In this document: positions 53,187 to 62,807 of the stretch, piece by piece
Layout of the letters: every line of letters starts with the position of its first letter
How positions within the stretch are numbered: position 1 is the first letter of the stretch
Assembly: GCF_900129275.1 (NCBI RefSeq)
Contig: NZ_FQUX01000006.1
Span: 145,138-209,137, forward strand
Length of the DNA stretch: 64,000 nt
Direction of reading: 5' to 3'
Source of the DNA: Arenibacter palladensis
Lineage (GTDB): Bacteria; Bacteroidota; Bacteroidia; Flavobacteriales; Flavobacteriaceae
Notes under the pieces: generated by a model
Database searches by the model: none
What the model was told of the DNA's origin: nothing
The model's input: the letters and a program-made list of their open reading frames with translations, nothing else
Translations under genes and position numbers: made by a program

Positions 53187-54596
53187 TTAAAGCGTAGTGG
53201 GACAAACATAATCGGTTACCTTATAGCCTGAATCCTTTATTTGATCAAAGCCACCAGCTATATCCACCAGGTTGTGGATACCCCTACTTTTTAAAATGGA
53301 CGCCGCTATAACAGACCTATATCCTCCTGCACAATGTACATAAAAGGTATCCTCTTTTGGAAATTCGGCCATATGGTCATTTAAGAAATCCAAAGGAGTG
53401 TTGTTGGCATTCTCCATATGCTCCGAAAGGTATTCCGATTCCTTCCTAACATCAAAAACAGGAACTTCCTTGTTATCTAAAGATTCTTTCAAGTCCTTGG
53501 CGGAAATGGAAGTAATGGTATCATATTCCTTTCCAGCGTTTTTCCAAGCCTTGAAACTTCCCTTCAAATAACCAATAGTGGCATCAAAGCCAACCCTGGA
53601 CAATCGTATAATTGCCTCTTCCTCCCTACCTTCCGGAGCCACCAATAAGATAGACTGCTTGGTATCGGCTATAAGGGCACCAACCCATGGGGCAAAACTC
53701 CCGTCCAACCCAATAAAGATAGATCGGGGAACAAATCCCTTTACAAACTCGTCCTGATGTCTAACATCCAAAATTACTGCATCTGTGGCATTGGCAGCCT
53801 CCTCAAAAGCATCGGGTGACAAGGCGGTAGTACCCCTTTCCAATACTTCCCCAATATCCTCATACCCCTCTTTGTTCATCTTTACGTTGAGCGGAAAATA
53901 TTTTGGAGGTGGCAACAACCCTTCTGTAACCTCCTTAACAAATTCCTCCTTGGTCATATTGGCACGTAGGGCATAATTCATTTTCTTTTGATTGCCCAAG
54001 GTATCCACAGTTTCCTTCATCATGTTCTTTCCACAGGCCGAACCAGCACCATGTGCGGGATAAACTACCACATCATCGGCCAAAGGCATAATTTTGTTCC
54101 TAAGACTCTCATATAACAGCCCGGCCAAATCCTCTTGGGTCATACTGGCCGCCTTCTGCGCCAAATCCGGTCTTCCTACATCACCTAAAAACAAGGTGTC
54201 CCCAGAAAATATGGCATAATCCTTACCCTTTTCATCCCTCAACAAATAGGTGGTACTTTCCATAGTATGCCCTGGGGTATGCAATGCCTTAATGGTAATA
54301 TCCCCAAGTTTAAATTCCTGACCATCTTCCGCTATTATGGCATCAAAGGAGGGTTTTGCCGTTGGACCATAAACTATAGGTGCACCCGATTCTTTGGATA
54401 GGGTAACGTGCCCACTTACAAAATCTGCGTGAAAATGTGTTTCAAAAATATATTTTATGGTCGCTTTGTCTGCCTTGGCCCGCTTAATATAAGGCTCAAC
54501 CTCACGTAAGGGGTCAATAATGGCCACTTCTCCATTACTCTCTATATAATACGCGCCTTGCGCCAAGCATCCTGTATAAATCTGTTCTATTTTCAT
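53187..54596 (-). CDS. Persulfide dioxygenase-rhodanese fusion (MBL fold, CstB-like)
   Basis: 469 aa. The MBL domain (1-~240) has THFHADFVSGH (His54, His56, Asp58, His63), HTPGHTMES and FSGDTLFLGDVGRPDL, the ETHE1-type mononuclear iron site for oxidising glutathione or protein persulfides. Two rhodanese domains follow: the first (~265-355) lacks the catalytic Cys (APEGREE at the loop), the second has the active Cys422 in HCAGGYRS. This layout is that of CstB-like enzymes that turn persulfide into thiosulfate. It is followed by a 42-residue membrane protein gene and sits upstream of the SulP gene's terminal region. Confidence 0.9.
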   Translation of the reverse strand: MKIEQIYTGCLAQGAYYIESNGEVAIIDPLREVEPYIKRAKADKATIKYIFETHFHADFVSGHVTLSKESGAPIVYGPTAKPSFDAIIAEDGQEFKLGDITIKALHTPGHTMESTTYLLRDEKGKDYAIFSGDTLFLGDVGRPDLAQKAASMTQEDLAGLLYESLRNKIMPLADDVVVYPAHGAGSACGKNMMKETVDTLGNQKKMNYALRANMTKEEFVKEVTEGLLPPPKYFPLNVKMNKEGYEDIGEVLERGTTALSPDAFEEAANATDAVILDVRHQDEFVKGFVPRSIFIGLDGSFAPWVGALIADTKQSILLVAPEGREEEAIIRLSRVGFDATIGYLKGSFKAWKNAGKEYDTITSISAKDLKESLDNKEVPVFDVRKESEYLSEHMENANNTPLDFLNDHMAEFPKEDTFYVHCAGGYRSVIAASILKSRGIHNLVDIAGGFDQIKDSGYKVTDYVCPTTL

Positions 54597-54803
54597 CTGT
54601 TTTATTTTATGGGTTACAAATAAGCCATCCCAATGACCATCGGCAAATATTCTCCTTGATATATTTCCCTAGCCATCAAAATCTGTTATGGCTCCTTTCA
54701 AACTCTAATTTTTCTATGGGGTGTTTAAAAATTAATCAAAATATTTTTAATTATAAAATCACCTTCACAAAGGTAAATAATATAGACCTCCCCGAATGCA
54801 ACT

Positions 54804-56528
54804 TTAGTTACTTTGATTCTGATGTGCCACCCTTTCCCTAAGCGAGGGAATGTTATTGGGATCATCGTGATAAGCTACGGCTTCCTTTATCTTGACAAAA
54901 AGATATTCCTTGTGCAGACTATTGATAATCCCGCTCTTGAATATTATGTCTCGAATAGGTCCGGTAGCACCGGCTATATAAAACTCGATATTCCTGTTGT
55001 GGATCTCTTCAATAACATTGATCAAGACGGCCGATGCGCTGGCATCAATATAGTTAATGGCTTCGGCATTCAAAATAACGGCCTTCAAAGAACGGCCCTT
55101 AACATTGATGAATTTAAAAAGCTCACTTTTAAAATAGCCGGAATTCCCAAAATAAAGCTGGGAATCGAACCTTACGATCAACAAATCTGGACGAACCTCG
55201 GCCTCATCTCCAAAACGACTAATATTTTTATAATAATCAGAACCCTTAATACTTCCCAACACCGCAAAATGTGGTTTGGAGGTCCTGTACACCATTAAAA
55301 GCAAGGACAATAATACCCCTATCAAAATACCCTCTACTATACCAACGCCAAGGGTAATTAAAAAAGTTAACAAAAGAACCATAAACTCATCCCTACTTTG
55401 GTACCATAATTTTTTAGGATAGGAAATATCTATTAATCCAAAAACGGAAACCATGATAATGGAGGCCAGTGCTGCCTTTGGCAAATTATAGAATAATGGC
55501 GTAAGAAATAACAGTGTTAGGGCTACCACAACAACACTTATTACAGAAGCTACAGTACTCTTGGCCCCAGATTCGTAATTTATGGCCGAACGGGAAAAAC
55601 TTGCGGTAACCGAATAGGACTGAAAAAATGAACCCACCATATTGGAAGCCCCCAAAGCTATCAACTCCTGATTGGGGTCTATTGTTTCTATGTTGTCCTT
55701 TTCTTCAAATGCCCTGCCAATGGAAATTGCCTCCAAATATCCAACGAATGCCAATGTTAGGGCAATTGGCCAAATGTCCCTAACCTTTTCCATGCTGAAA
55801 CTATGAACATTAAAAGAGGGCAGTCCAGCCGGAACCTCACCTACCACCTGTACATCAAAGGCTTCCAAATTAAAAAAGTAGACCACAAGTGTGCTTAACA
55901 CCACAACCAACAATATGGCCGGAAATCTATCAAACCATTTTTTAAATGAAGCAATAATAAGGATTCCAATGATCCCGATGGAGAAGTCATAAATATTGGT
56001 TTCCGATAAATGTCGAAATGCGTTAATAACCAGTTCGTGAAATTTATTGCTGTTAATGATATCCGCTCCCAACAAATGTTTTAATTGACTAAAAATAATG
56101 ATCACGGCCGCCGCGGAGGTGAATCCACTAATAACAGGTCTTGACATAAAGTTTACTAGAAACCCCATTCGCAAAAACCCAAATATCAACTGAAATGCCC
56201 CTACCATAAACGACAGGAACAACGCCATTAAAATATAGTTTTGTACTCCTGATATAGCCAAGGTCCCCAAGCCTGCAGCTACCAGTAGCGAATCCATAGC
56301 CACTGGACCTACGGCAATTTGCCTTGAAGTACCCAAAAAGGCATATGTTAAAATAGGGAACAATGAGGCATACAGGCCATAAACTGGAGGAAGCCCTGCA
56401 ATCATGGCATAGGCCATACCCTGGGGAATTAAAATTATACCCACGGTTATGCCCGCCACCAAATCTTTTCCAAAAAGGGTTTTGTTATATCTTGGAAGCC
56501 AATCCAAGAAAGGTAAAAATCTCCTCAT
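54804..56528 (-). CDS. SulP-family anion transporter with STAS domain
   Basis: 574 aa. About 10-14 TM segments with the SulP signature GLPPVYGLYASLFPILTYAFLGTSRQIAVGP (split), then a cytoplasmic STAS domain (~440-555, LLIVRFDSQLYFGNS, AVILNAEAINYIDASA). SulP proteins carry sulfate, bicarbonate or other anions. The nearby persulfide dioxygenase suggests sulfate or sulfite traffic, but bicarbonate is equally possible. A promoter TTG-N18-TAAATTTG ends only four bases before the ATG, so the mRNA may be leaderless. Confidence 0.93.
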   Translation of the reverse strand: MRRFLPFLDWLPRYNKTLFGKDLVAGITVGIILIPQGMAYAMIAGLPPVYGLYASLFPILTYAFLGTSRQIAVGPVAMDSLLVAAGLGTLAISGVQNYILMALFLSFMVGAFQLIFGFLRMGFLVNFMSRPVISGFTSAAAVIIIFSQLKHLLGADIINSNKFHELVINAFRHLSETNIYDFSIGIIGILIIASFKKWFDRFPAILLVVVLSTLVVYFFNLEAFDVQVVGEVPAGLPSFNVHSFSMEKVRDIWPIALTLAFVGYLEAISIGRAFEEKDNIETIDPNQELIALGASNMVGSFFQSYSVTASFSRSAINYESGAKSTVASVISVVVVALTLLFLTPLFYNLPKAALASIIMVSVFGLIDISYPKKLWYQSRDEFMVLLLTFLITLGVGIVEGILIGVLLSLLLMVYRTSKPHFAVLGSIKGSDYYKNISRFGDEAEVRPDLLIVRFDSQLYFGNSGYFKSELFKFINVKGRSLKAVILNAEAINYIDASASAVLINVIEEIHNRNIEFYIAGATGPIRDIIFKSGIINSLHKEYLFVKIKEAVAYHDDPNNIPSLRERVAHQNQSN

Positions 56529-56532
56529 TCAC

Positions 56533-56561
56533 CAAATTTAGTATTAAATAGCTTATTCCAA
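56533..56561 (-). promoter_or_regulatory. Putative promoter of the SulP gene
   Basis: On the minus strand: TTG (56561-56559), 18-base spacer, TAAATTTG (56540-56533), then GTGA and the ATG at 56528. This is a near-consensus Bacteroidota promoter with the start codon at the expected transcription start. Confidence 0.55.
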
Positions 56562-56675
56562 TGTAACGAAGGTTACAGAATTTTAGCTTTTACACACATA
56601 ACTTCAATCGAAGTTGGTACTAATAAACATTAAAAATTTTATCTTGTGCTCTTAATTATATTAAATCCTTGGAAT

Positions 56676-57554
56676 ATGCAAAAAATCCCCTCGATAATAA
56701 GTTGTTTAATAGCAGCCTTACTTCTTTGCCAGTGCAGCACTGTAAAATCTGTAACTGAAGAAAAAAACGACGGTTGGATTTCCATGTTCAATGGAAAGGA
56801 CATAAATGATTGGACCACTAAAATTCACCATTATGAAGTTGGGGACAATTATGGCGACACTTTCAGGGTAGAGGACAGTATTATAAAAGTACGCTATGAC
56901 AAATATGAGGGCGATTTTAATGAACGATATGGACACCTGTACTACAATACCCCCTACTCCTATTATCATCTAGTGGTAGAATATCGTTTTGTAGGAGAGC
57001 TTCACCCGGGAGCCCCAAGTTACACCATAAAAAACAGCGGGGTAATGTTCCATTCCCAAGATCCCAGAACCATGCCCAAGGAGCAGGATTGGCCAATTTC
57101 TGTTGAAATGCAATTTTTGGCCGGATTGGAAGAAGGTAAATCTCGACCCACTGGAAATATGTGTTCCCCGGGAACAGATGTAGTATACGAAGGCAAAATT
57201 GACCCAAGACACTGTATCAATTCCACCTCCAAAACTTATTTTGGAGAACAATGGGTACGCGCCGAGGCCATTGTTTTGGGAGATTCCATTGTGACCCATA
57301 TAGTAAATGGAGACAAGGTATTGGAATACACCAAACCACAAATAGGGGGAGGTGTTGCCAACCGATATGATCCTGCCATGAAGATCGACGGTAAATTATT
57401 AAAGGAGGGTTTTATAGCCCTTCAAGCAGAGGGACAACCTATAGATTTTAGAAAAGTGGAATTAAAAAACCTAAAGGGCTGTATGGACCCCAAAGCTTCC
57501 AACTATCGTAAATATTACATAAAATCCGATCCAGAGGATTGTAAGTACAATTAA
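56676..57554 (+). CDS. DUF1080 (3-keto-disaccharide hydrolase-like) lipoprotein
   Basis: 292 aa from the ATG at 56676, giving a lipobox LLLCQC (Cys18 or Cys20); a GTG upstream is rejected. A concanavalin-like fold of the DUF1080 family: DGWISMFNGKDINDW at the start, SGVMFHSQDPRTMP, ISVEMQFLAG and FIALQAEGQPIDFRKVELK near the end. Members have been linked to 3-keto-glucoside hydrolysis. A ~25-residue Cys-containing tail (KGCMDPKASNYRKYY, CKYN) after the domain resembles short Cys-rich extensions in related flavobacterial proteins. Convergent with the peroxidase gene, 18 bases apart. Confidence 0.85.
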   Translation: MQKIPSIISCLIAALLLCQCSTVKSVTEEKNDGWISMFNGKDINDWTTKIHHYEVGDNYGDTFRVEDSIIKVRYDKYEGDFNERYGHLYYNTPYSYYHLVVEYRFVGELHPGAPSYTIKNSGVMFHSQDPRTMPKEQDWPISVEMQFLAGLEEGKSRPTGNMCSPGTDVVYEGKIDPRHCINSTSKTYFGEQWVRAEAIVLGDSIVTHIVNGDKVLEYTKPQIGGGVANRYDPAMKIDGKLLKEGFIALQAEGQPIDFRKVELKNLKGCMDPKASNYRKYYIKSDPEDCKYN

Positions 57555-57572
57555 CTACAAGGCGTAAACAAA

Positions 57573-58751
57573 CTATTGAATATTTCCTCCTACAGGCAAT
57601 CCACTGGGGACCTTTTGGGGAATTTCCTTGTCAAAATTATCATCATTTAGGGTATTTAAAAAAGAAATTATCAAAGACATATCCTTTACACTGAGCTGAA
57701 GCTCCCTTACAAAGGGATCGAACATTTCTTTGGATACTGAGGGATTTCGTGTTTTCCCAAATGAAATATCCTCATAGAATTCCAAAACCTGTTTTAAATT
57801 TTGAAAGGCACCATTGTGCATATAGGGCGCGGTAAAACGTAGGTTTCTAAGTGAAGCTGTCCTAAACGCGAAACTTTCCTCAAAGCCGCTATCCGGTTCT
57901 GGAACCTTATTGTTTTCCGGAACTCCCAGTACGTGTAACTTATAGTCCGAAAACATGGGGCCATTATGGCAATTGATGCAACCAACCGATTTAAACAGTT
58001 CAAAGCCTTCCTTTTCCGAGTGGGATATAGCGTCAACATCCCCTGCCATATATTGATCAAAACGCGAATTGTTGGCCACTAGGGTTCTTTCAAAAGAGGC
58101 AATGGACATTCCAATATGAATGCTGTCTATTGGTGCATCCTCACCAAAAGCTTCCGCAAAAAGACTTTTGTATTCAGGAATGGATTCAAGTCTGGAGGCC
58201 ACTTCGGTTAAAATTTGTGACTTCGAAAAATGGACACCCTTCATTTCTTCCAGAGTCTTGATAGGTTCCAACGCCTGTTTTTCCAAACTCTTTACACGGT
58301 CGTCCCAAAACATGGGAGCATTTTCCGGATCATAATCGTCCTTCCCATGTATTCCATTATATGCCGTGTTTAAAATGGTGGGTGAATTGCGTTTCATTTG
58401 GGGAATTATGTTGGGCTCCTTAAATGCCCTCTTGCTTCCCAAACCCTGACCATTTGCCCCAATGGACAGATCCAAGAACTCGGCATATCCGGTGGCCGGA
58501 TGATGGCAACTGGCACAGGCAATGTCCTTGCTGCCCGAAAGAATGGGGTCATAGAAAAGAAGTTTCCCCAAAAGTTCCTTCTCCTTGGAATTTGGATTTC
58601 CTATCGGTGTTTTTATAATCTTAGGTAGGGCGGCAACCTTGGCAATCTCCTTGGGCTGAGGTATATCTATTTCCTGTTTCTTGTTAGGATGGCCACAGCC
58701 TGCCAAAATTACGAACAGGGCCAGTACATAAATACAAAAATAAATCCTCAT
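57573..58751 (-). CDS. Di-haem cytochrome-c peroxidase (MauG/CcpA family) lipoprotein
   Basis: 392 aa with a lipobox LAGC (Cys19). Two c-type haem sites: CASCH (79-83) and CINCH (258-262), the usual spacing of bacterial di-haem peroxidases, with surrounding blocks LGKLLFYDPILSG, FWDDRVKSLE and FTAPYMHNGAF typical of the family. It should reduce H2O2 in the periplasm, or oxidise a partner protein as MauG does. No gene for an obvious electron donor is adjacent. Followed upstream on the same strand by the Crp/Fnr gene after 70 bases. Confidence 0.92.
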   Translation of the reverse strand: MRIYFCIYVLALFVILAGCGHPNKKQEIDIPQPKEIAKVAALPKIIKTPIGNPNSKEKELLGKLLFYDPILSGSKDIACASCHHPATGYAEFLDLSIGANGQGLGSKRAFKEPNIIPQMKRNSPTILNTAYNGIHGKDDYDPENAPMFWDDRVKSLEKQALEPIKTLEEMKGVHFSKSQILTEVASRLESIPEYKSLFAEAFGEDAPIDSIHIGMSIASFERTLVANNSRFDQYMAGDVDAISHSEKEGFELFKSVGCINCHNGPMFSDYKLHVLGVPENNKVPEPDSGFEESFAFRTASLRNLRFTAPYMHNGAFQNLKQVLEFYEDISFGKTRNPSVSKEMFDPFVRELQLSVKDMSLIISFLNTLNDDNFDKEIPQKVPSGLPVGGNIQ

Positions 58752-58821
58752 ACTTCTTTACTTTTACCAAGACAAGTTTACCACATAAACAGCTCAATAA
58801 CAAGTACAAAACCTTAAAAAA

Positions 58822-59454
58822 TTACAGATCCAACACCTTTATCTGATTCCGATAAAGTTCTATCTTGCCCTCATTTTCCATTTTTTTCAATAGCCGTGAC
58901 ACCACCACTCGGGAGGTGTGGAGATCGTAGGCTATTTCCTGATGTGTAGCATACAACACATCATCATGGGTTACTTTGGCCTTATCCTGCAGATGCTTCA
59001 ATAAACGCTCATCCATTCTTAGAAAGGCAAGAGTATCTATGGTCTCCATAAGTTCCATCATTCTTGCGTGATAACTGTCCAGGATAAACTGTTGCCAAGT
59101 TTTATACTTGCCCATCCAAGTTTCCAGGTACCCCACCGGAATCATCAATAATTCCGTATCGGTTTCGGCAACGGCCCTTATACCACTTTTTTTGTCGCCC
59201 ATACAACAGGAAAAAGTCATGGCACAGGTGTCTCCTTTTTCTACGAAGTACAACAACAGTTCATTACCATCATCATCTTCCCTTAAGACCTTAATAGCCC
59301 CACTTAGCAATAAGGGCATGGTCTTAATATTATCCCCTATTTCCATTAACGTTTGGCCCTGACTAACTTTTTTATAGCTACCCACCGTTCTAATTTCTTC
59401 CAACAACTCTGGCTCAAAAAGATAACCATAATGTAATTGTAATGCTTCTGTCAT
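58822..59454 (-). CDS. Crp/Fnr-family regulator with cysteine cluster
   Basis: 210 aa. A cyclic-nucleotide-binding-type beta-barrel (~25-120), dimer helix and C-terminal winged HTH (HQEIAYDLHTSRVVVSRLLKKMENEGKI, split). In the barrel GDTCAMTFSCCMGD carries Cys77, Cys83 and Cys84 in a position where Crp binds cAMP; the usual phosphate-binding Arg-Ser pair is not seen. A thiol-based redox or persulfide sensor is conceivable (inference). It follows the aldose epimerase gene by 10 bases and may be expressed with it. Confidence 0.9.
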   Translation of the reverse strand: MTEALQLHYGYLFEPELLEEIRTVGSYKKVSQGQTLMEIGDNIKTMPLLLSGAIKVLREDDDGNELLLYFVEKGDTCAMTFSCCMGDKKSGIRAVAETDTELLMIPVGYLETWMGKYKTWQQFILDSYHARMMELMETIDTLAFLRMDERLLKHLQDKAKVTHDDVLYATHQEIAYDLHTSRVVVSRLLKKMENEGKIELYRNQIKVLDL

Positions 59455-59464
59455 TCTTGTTGTA

Positions 59465-60244
59465 TCAAATGTTAGGTTGAATAATTACGGAAAAAATCTT
59501 TTCAGATCCATTCACTGTCTGAAATCCTAGGTGTAAGTCCTCTTGGTTCACCGCATAAGGATAAAAGGAAATTGGCTCTATACACAGCATATTGGGTACC
59601 TCTGTCCACAACATAAAATTCCCAAAGCCTTCCGTTTTTATACTAAGCTTGCCATTATCCATTAAGGTAAGGGAAGTACAGTCCATTACTGGCAGTGCCC
59701 TACTTCCAACGTCAAGGACCTCCTGCAAAAAAATTGTTCTTTCTTCGGCTTGTATCGTTACATTTTCAGAATGCAACTTAAAGGCTGGATGATATCCCAA
59801 CATAAAGGGCATACCTTCCTCTGTTATTATTTTAAATTGAATTTTTAATCCGTTTTCCAAAAGCTCGAAGGACTTCGTAAATTCAAAATTATAAGGCCAT
59901 GACAAATATTCCTCGGTGGATTTAGAGGGATATTTGGAGTTCTTCATTGAAGTTCCCGAAGCATATTGTTTCCTAAAGACGGCTTTGGTATCGGTTTGCG
60001 ACGCAAGTTGGTATGCCATTTCCCTTAAAAGACCATGTTGATCCTGGACCGCTATACCCTTAGGGGTAGTAACCCTAAAATTTGCTTCATTGGTGGGGCC
60101 TATTATCGGAAACATTTCGGTATCCGAGTTTCGCCATCCTGGGCTACCCTTTTGGTGAATATACTCGTGCCCGGCAACTGCATAACCTACCAATTCTCCT
60201 TTATCTATTTTCACTATTTGATCATGTAGTTTTAGATTCACCAT
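59465..60244 (-). CDS. Aldose 1-epimerase family protein
   Basis: 259 aa, cytoplasmic, without signal peptide. Galactose-mutarotase-like fold: FPIIGPTNEANF near the start, DQHGLLREM (catalytic-region His), FMLGYHPAFKL (second conserved His) and LWTEVPNMLCIEPISFYP (catalytic Glu region). This is the YeaD/hexose-6-phosphate-epimerase-like subgroup found in many bacteria. It interconverts sugar anomers and is not clearly tied to its neighbours, a Crp/Fnr regulator and a LolC/E permease. Confidence 0.88.
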   Translation of the reverse strand: MVNLKLHDQIVKIDKGELVGYAVAGHEYIHQKGSPGWRNSDTEMFPIIGPTNEANFRVTTPKGIAVQDQHGLLREMAYQLASQTDTKAVFRKQYASGTSMKNSKYPSKSTEEYLSWPYNFEFTKSFELLENGLKIQFKIITEEGMPFMLGYHPAFKLHSENVTIQAEERTIFLQEVLDVGSRALPVMDCTSLTLMDNGKLSIKTEGFGNFMLWTEVPNMLCIEPISFYPYAVNQEDLHLGFQTVNGSEKIFSVIIQPNI

Positions 60245-60314
60245 CTACTTTTTCTTTTTAGGAGGAAAGTTATCACTTTGTTACTGATTCAAGATTCAAA
60301 AAAAATACAAAATT

Positions 60315-61556
60315 CTATTCGAACTTTATGGCCTTTACCGGTGATATTTTAGTAATAATATAGGACGGCAGAAGCAACATCAACAGACATAAAATTAAAA
60401 CACCAATATTGAGCAATACCACGGTCATCACATCAAGGTGCACCGGAATATAATCTATATAATACTCCTTGGGGTTGGGAAATTTGAACATACGGAATTT
60501 GTACTGCAATCCTATAATGCCCAAACCAATGATATTGCCCAACAAAAGTCCAACACCAATCAAATAAGTGGCATTATATAAAAATATTTTGCGAATACTC
60601 CAATTGGATGACCCCAAGGCCTTTAAAATACCTATCATTTGGGTCCGCTCCAATATTAAAACGAGAAGCGCGGTTATCATATTGATACCCCCTACGATGA
60701 TCATTATGCCAATGATCAATGCTATATTAAAATCGAAAAGACCAAGCCATTCAAAAATCCTGTAATACTTGTCCTTTATGGTCTGAGTATCAAGATTGGA
60801 TAAGGTCTTCCCATAAATTTCCTTGGCCTTATTGTCCATTTCATCAAAATCGTCCACAAAAATTTCAAAGTTCCCCACTTCATTGTCGGCCCATTTATTC
60901 ATATGTTGAATATGCCGCAGATCAATAAAAATATAGGAGCCATCCAGCTCTTCAAATCCACTGTCGTATATACCGGTTATAGTAAATTTTCTTTGATTAG
61001 GCATTTTGGATGCATCATCTTCCTTAAAGAAAATGGCAACGAAGGAGTCCCCTGTTTTTAAATTTAACCGATTGGACAATACCTGGGATATCAATGTTTC
61101 ACTATTAATTTCCCCCTCAAAATTGGTTAGGGAACCATCTACCAAAAACTCTTTAAAAACATCCCAATTATAGTCAGGCCCAACACCTTTGGCCAGAATG
61201 CCTTCAAAAGTCTCTTCGGTTCTTATTATCCCTGCCTTGGTAGCTACTCCCTGAATATGCCGTATGCCGCTTACCGACTTAAATTCCGGGTAAAATTCCT
61301 GATCAAGGGAAACAGGAACCATGGAAACATCGGAAGTGTTGTTGTCGTAGTTATATATCTGGATATGGCCATTAAAGGCAGCGATCTTTTCCCGTATTTT
61401 ATGCTTTAGACCAACCCCGGTAGAAATGGCCACCAACATCATTATCACCCCCAATGCAATTGCCGCTATAGCTATTTTTATTATTGGTGCAGATATACTA
61501 ATTTTATGCTCTTTACCTGTAACCAGGCGTTTGGCAATAAAAAATTCTAAATTCAA
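60315..61556 (-). CDS. LolC/LolE-type ABC transporter permease
   Basis: 413 aa. An N-terminal TM segment (~25-48), a large periplasmic MacB-like region, and three C-terminal TM helices of the FtsX domain (~270-405, IMIIVGGINMITALLVLILERTQMIGILKALGSS, split). In Bacteroidota this family moves lipoproteins from the inner membrane to LolA. The start is TTG at 61554-61556 and the start of the divergent NamZ gene lies 3 bases away; MNLEFFIAKR fits the usual N-terminus of the family. Confidence 0.9.
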   Translation of the reverse strand: MNLEFFIAKRLVTGKEHKISISAPIIKIAIAAIALGVIMMLVAISTGVGLKHKIREKIAAFNGHIQIYNYDNNTSDVSMVPVSLDQEFYPEFKSVSGIRHIQGVATKAGIIRTEETFEGILAKGVGPDYNWDVFKEFLVDGSLTNFEGEINSETLISQVLSNRLNLKTGDSFVAIFFKEDDASKMPNQRKFTITGIYDSGFEELDGSYIFIDLRHIQHMNKWADNEVGNFEIFVDDFDEMDNKAKEIYGKTLSNLDTQTIKDKYYRIFEWLGLFDFNIALIIGIMIIVGGINMITALLVLILERTQMIGILKALGSSNWSIRKIFLYNATYLIGVGLLLGNIIGLGIIGLQYKFRMFKFPNPKEYYIDYIPVHLDVMTVVLLNIGVLILCLLMLLLPSYIITKISPVKAIKFE

Positions 61557-61559
61557 TTT

Positions 61560-62807
61560 ATGGCAGTTTTTTCCGTTTTCAAAAATACAGTTTTATTATT
61601 GTTTTTTACACTTTCTGCTTGTGGAAACCACACCAAAACCAATAATAAGGAACTTAAATCCGTGGTAGCACGGGATACCGTTGCTACGGATCTACCCATA
61701 ATCATAGCTGCCAACAGAACCGAAACTTACCTGCCTTTACTTGAGGGAAAAAGAGTTGGAATTGTAGCCAATCAGACCAGTGTGATCTTTAAGGATACCC
61801 AACCCTTGTCCTACACCCATATTGTGGATTCCCTTTTGGCCAAGGGCATCAATATTAAACTAGTATTTGCTCCTGAACACGGATTTCGGGGAGAAGCCGA
61901 TGCCGGGGAAAAGGTAAGCGATGGAAAGGATGAAAAAACCGGACTTCCCATAATTTCCCTCTACGGAAAAAACCGTAAACCTTCCAAAGCTCAATTGCAG
62001 GATGTTGATGTTGTTCTGTTCGACATTCAGGATGTGGGGGTACGTTTCTACACCTATATTGCTACCATGCAATTGGTCATGGAGGCTTGTGCAGAAAACA
62101 ATATTCCCATAATTGTATTGGACAGGCCCAACCCAAACGGGCATTACGTGGATGGTCCTACCATGGAAACCGAACACAGAGGCTTTTTGGGAATGACCAA
62201 TATTCCCTTGGTATATGGCATGACCATTGGGGAGTATGCCAATATGATCAACAAAGAAGGATGGTTGGAAAACAAAGTTGTAGCGGACCTGACCGTAATC
62301 CCGATGGAAAATTACGATCATCATAAAGATTATATATTGCCCATTAGGCCCTCCCCCAACCTTCCCAACAACACCTCTATTTATCTCTACCCCAGTTTGG
62401 GATTATTTGAAGGGACCAATATAAATGCAGGCCGTGGAACAGAGTTTCAGTTTCAGCGTTACGGCGCCTCCTTTATGGACAGTACAAAATACAATTTTAA
62501 ATATACCCCTGCTCCCAATTTTGGATCGAAGGACCCCAAACAGAATGGCAAAATTTGCTATGGAAAGGACCTCTCCAAAACCCCTAAAATGAATACCGTG
62601 AATTTGGAGTACCTATTGGATGCTTACAAAAACACCAAGGACAAAAGCCTGTTTTTTAATACAAGTGGCTTTACCAGACATGCCGGTACCACCAACTTAC
62701 AAAAGCAGATCGAGGCCGGACTTTCCCATGAGGAAATAAAGAAAACCTGGCAAAAAGATATTGATCAATTCCAAAAAATAAGGGCCAAATATCTGATTTA
62801 CAATTGA
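61560..62807 (+). CDS. Exo-beta-N-acetylmuramidase NamZ-like (DUF1343, GH171) lipoprotein
   Basis: 415 aa. A hydrophobic N-terminus ends in the lipobox LSAC (Cys22). The DUF1343 domain covers the rest: GKRVGIVANQTSV near the start, FAPEHGFRG, VLFDIQDVGVRFYTY, DRPNPNGHYVDGP and GLFEGTNINAGRGTEFQFQRYGAP-type block (described in part). NamZ cleaves MurNAc from the non-reducing end of peptidoglycan fragments, aiding wall recycling. Its start is 3 bases from that of the divergent permease gene, and its 3' end overlaps the convergent desaturase gene by 10 bases. Confidence 0.9.
   Translation: MAVFSVFKNTVLLLFFTLSACGNHTKTNNKELKSVVARDTVATDLPIIIAANRTETYLPLLEGKRVGIVANQTSVIFKDTQPLSYTHIVDSLLAKGINIKLVFAPEHGFRGEADAGEKVSDGKDEKTGLPIISLYGKNRKPSKAQLQDVDVVLFDIQDVGVRFYTYIATMQLVMEACAENNIPIIVLDRPNPNGHYVDGPTMETEHRGFLGMTNIPLVYGMTIGEYANMINKEGWLENKVVADLTVIPMENYDHHKDYILPIRPSPNLPNNTSIYLYPSLGLFEGTNINAGRGTEFQFQRYGASFMDSTKYNFKYTPAPNFGSKDPKQNGKICYGKDLSKTPKMNTVNLEYLLDAYKNTKDKSLFFNTSGFTRHAGTTNLQKQIEAGLSHEEIKKTWQKDIDQFQKIRAKYLIYN
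61580..61587 (-). promoter_or_regulatory. Putative -7 box of the LolC/E-type permease gene (TATTTTTG), inside the NamZ gene
   Basis: On the minus strand a TAnnTTTG match lies 23 bases before the permease start, inside the coding region of the divergent NamZ gene. No TTG at the 18-base spacing; treated as tentative. Confidence 0.3.

Noticed and set aside
54813-55298. 161-residue plus-strand ORF
   Set aside because: Antisense to the SulP STAS domain; no recognisable family.
61860-62324. 154-residue minus-strand ORF
   Set aside because: Antisense to the conserved DUF1343 core of the NamZ gene.
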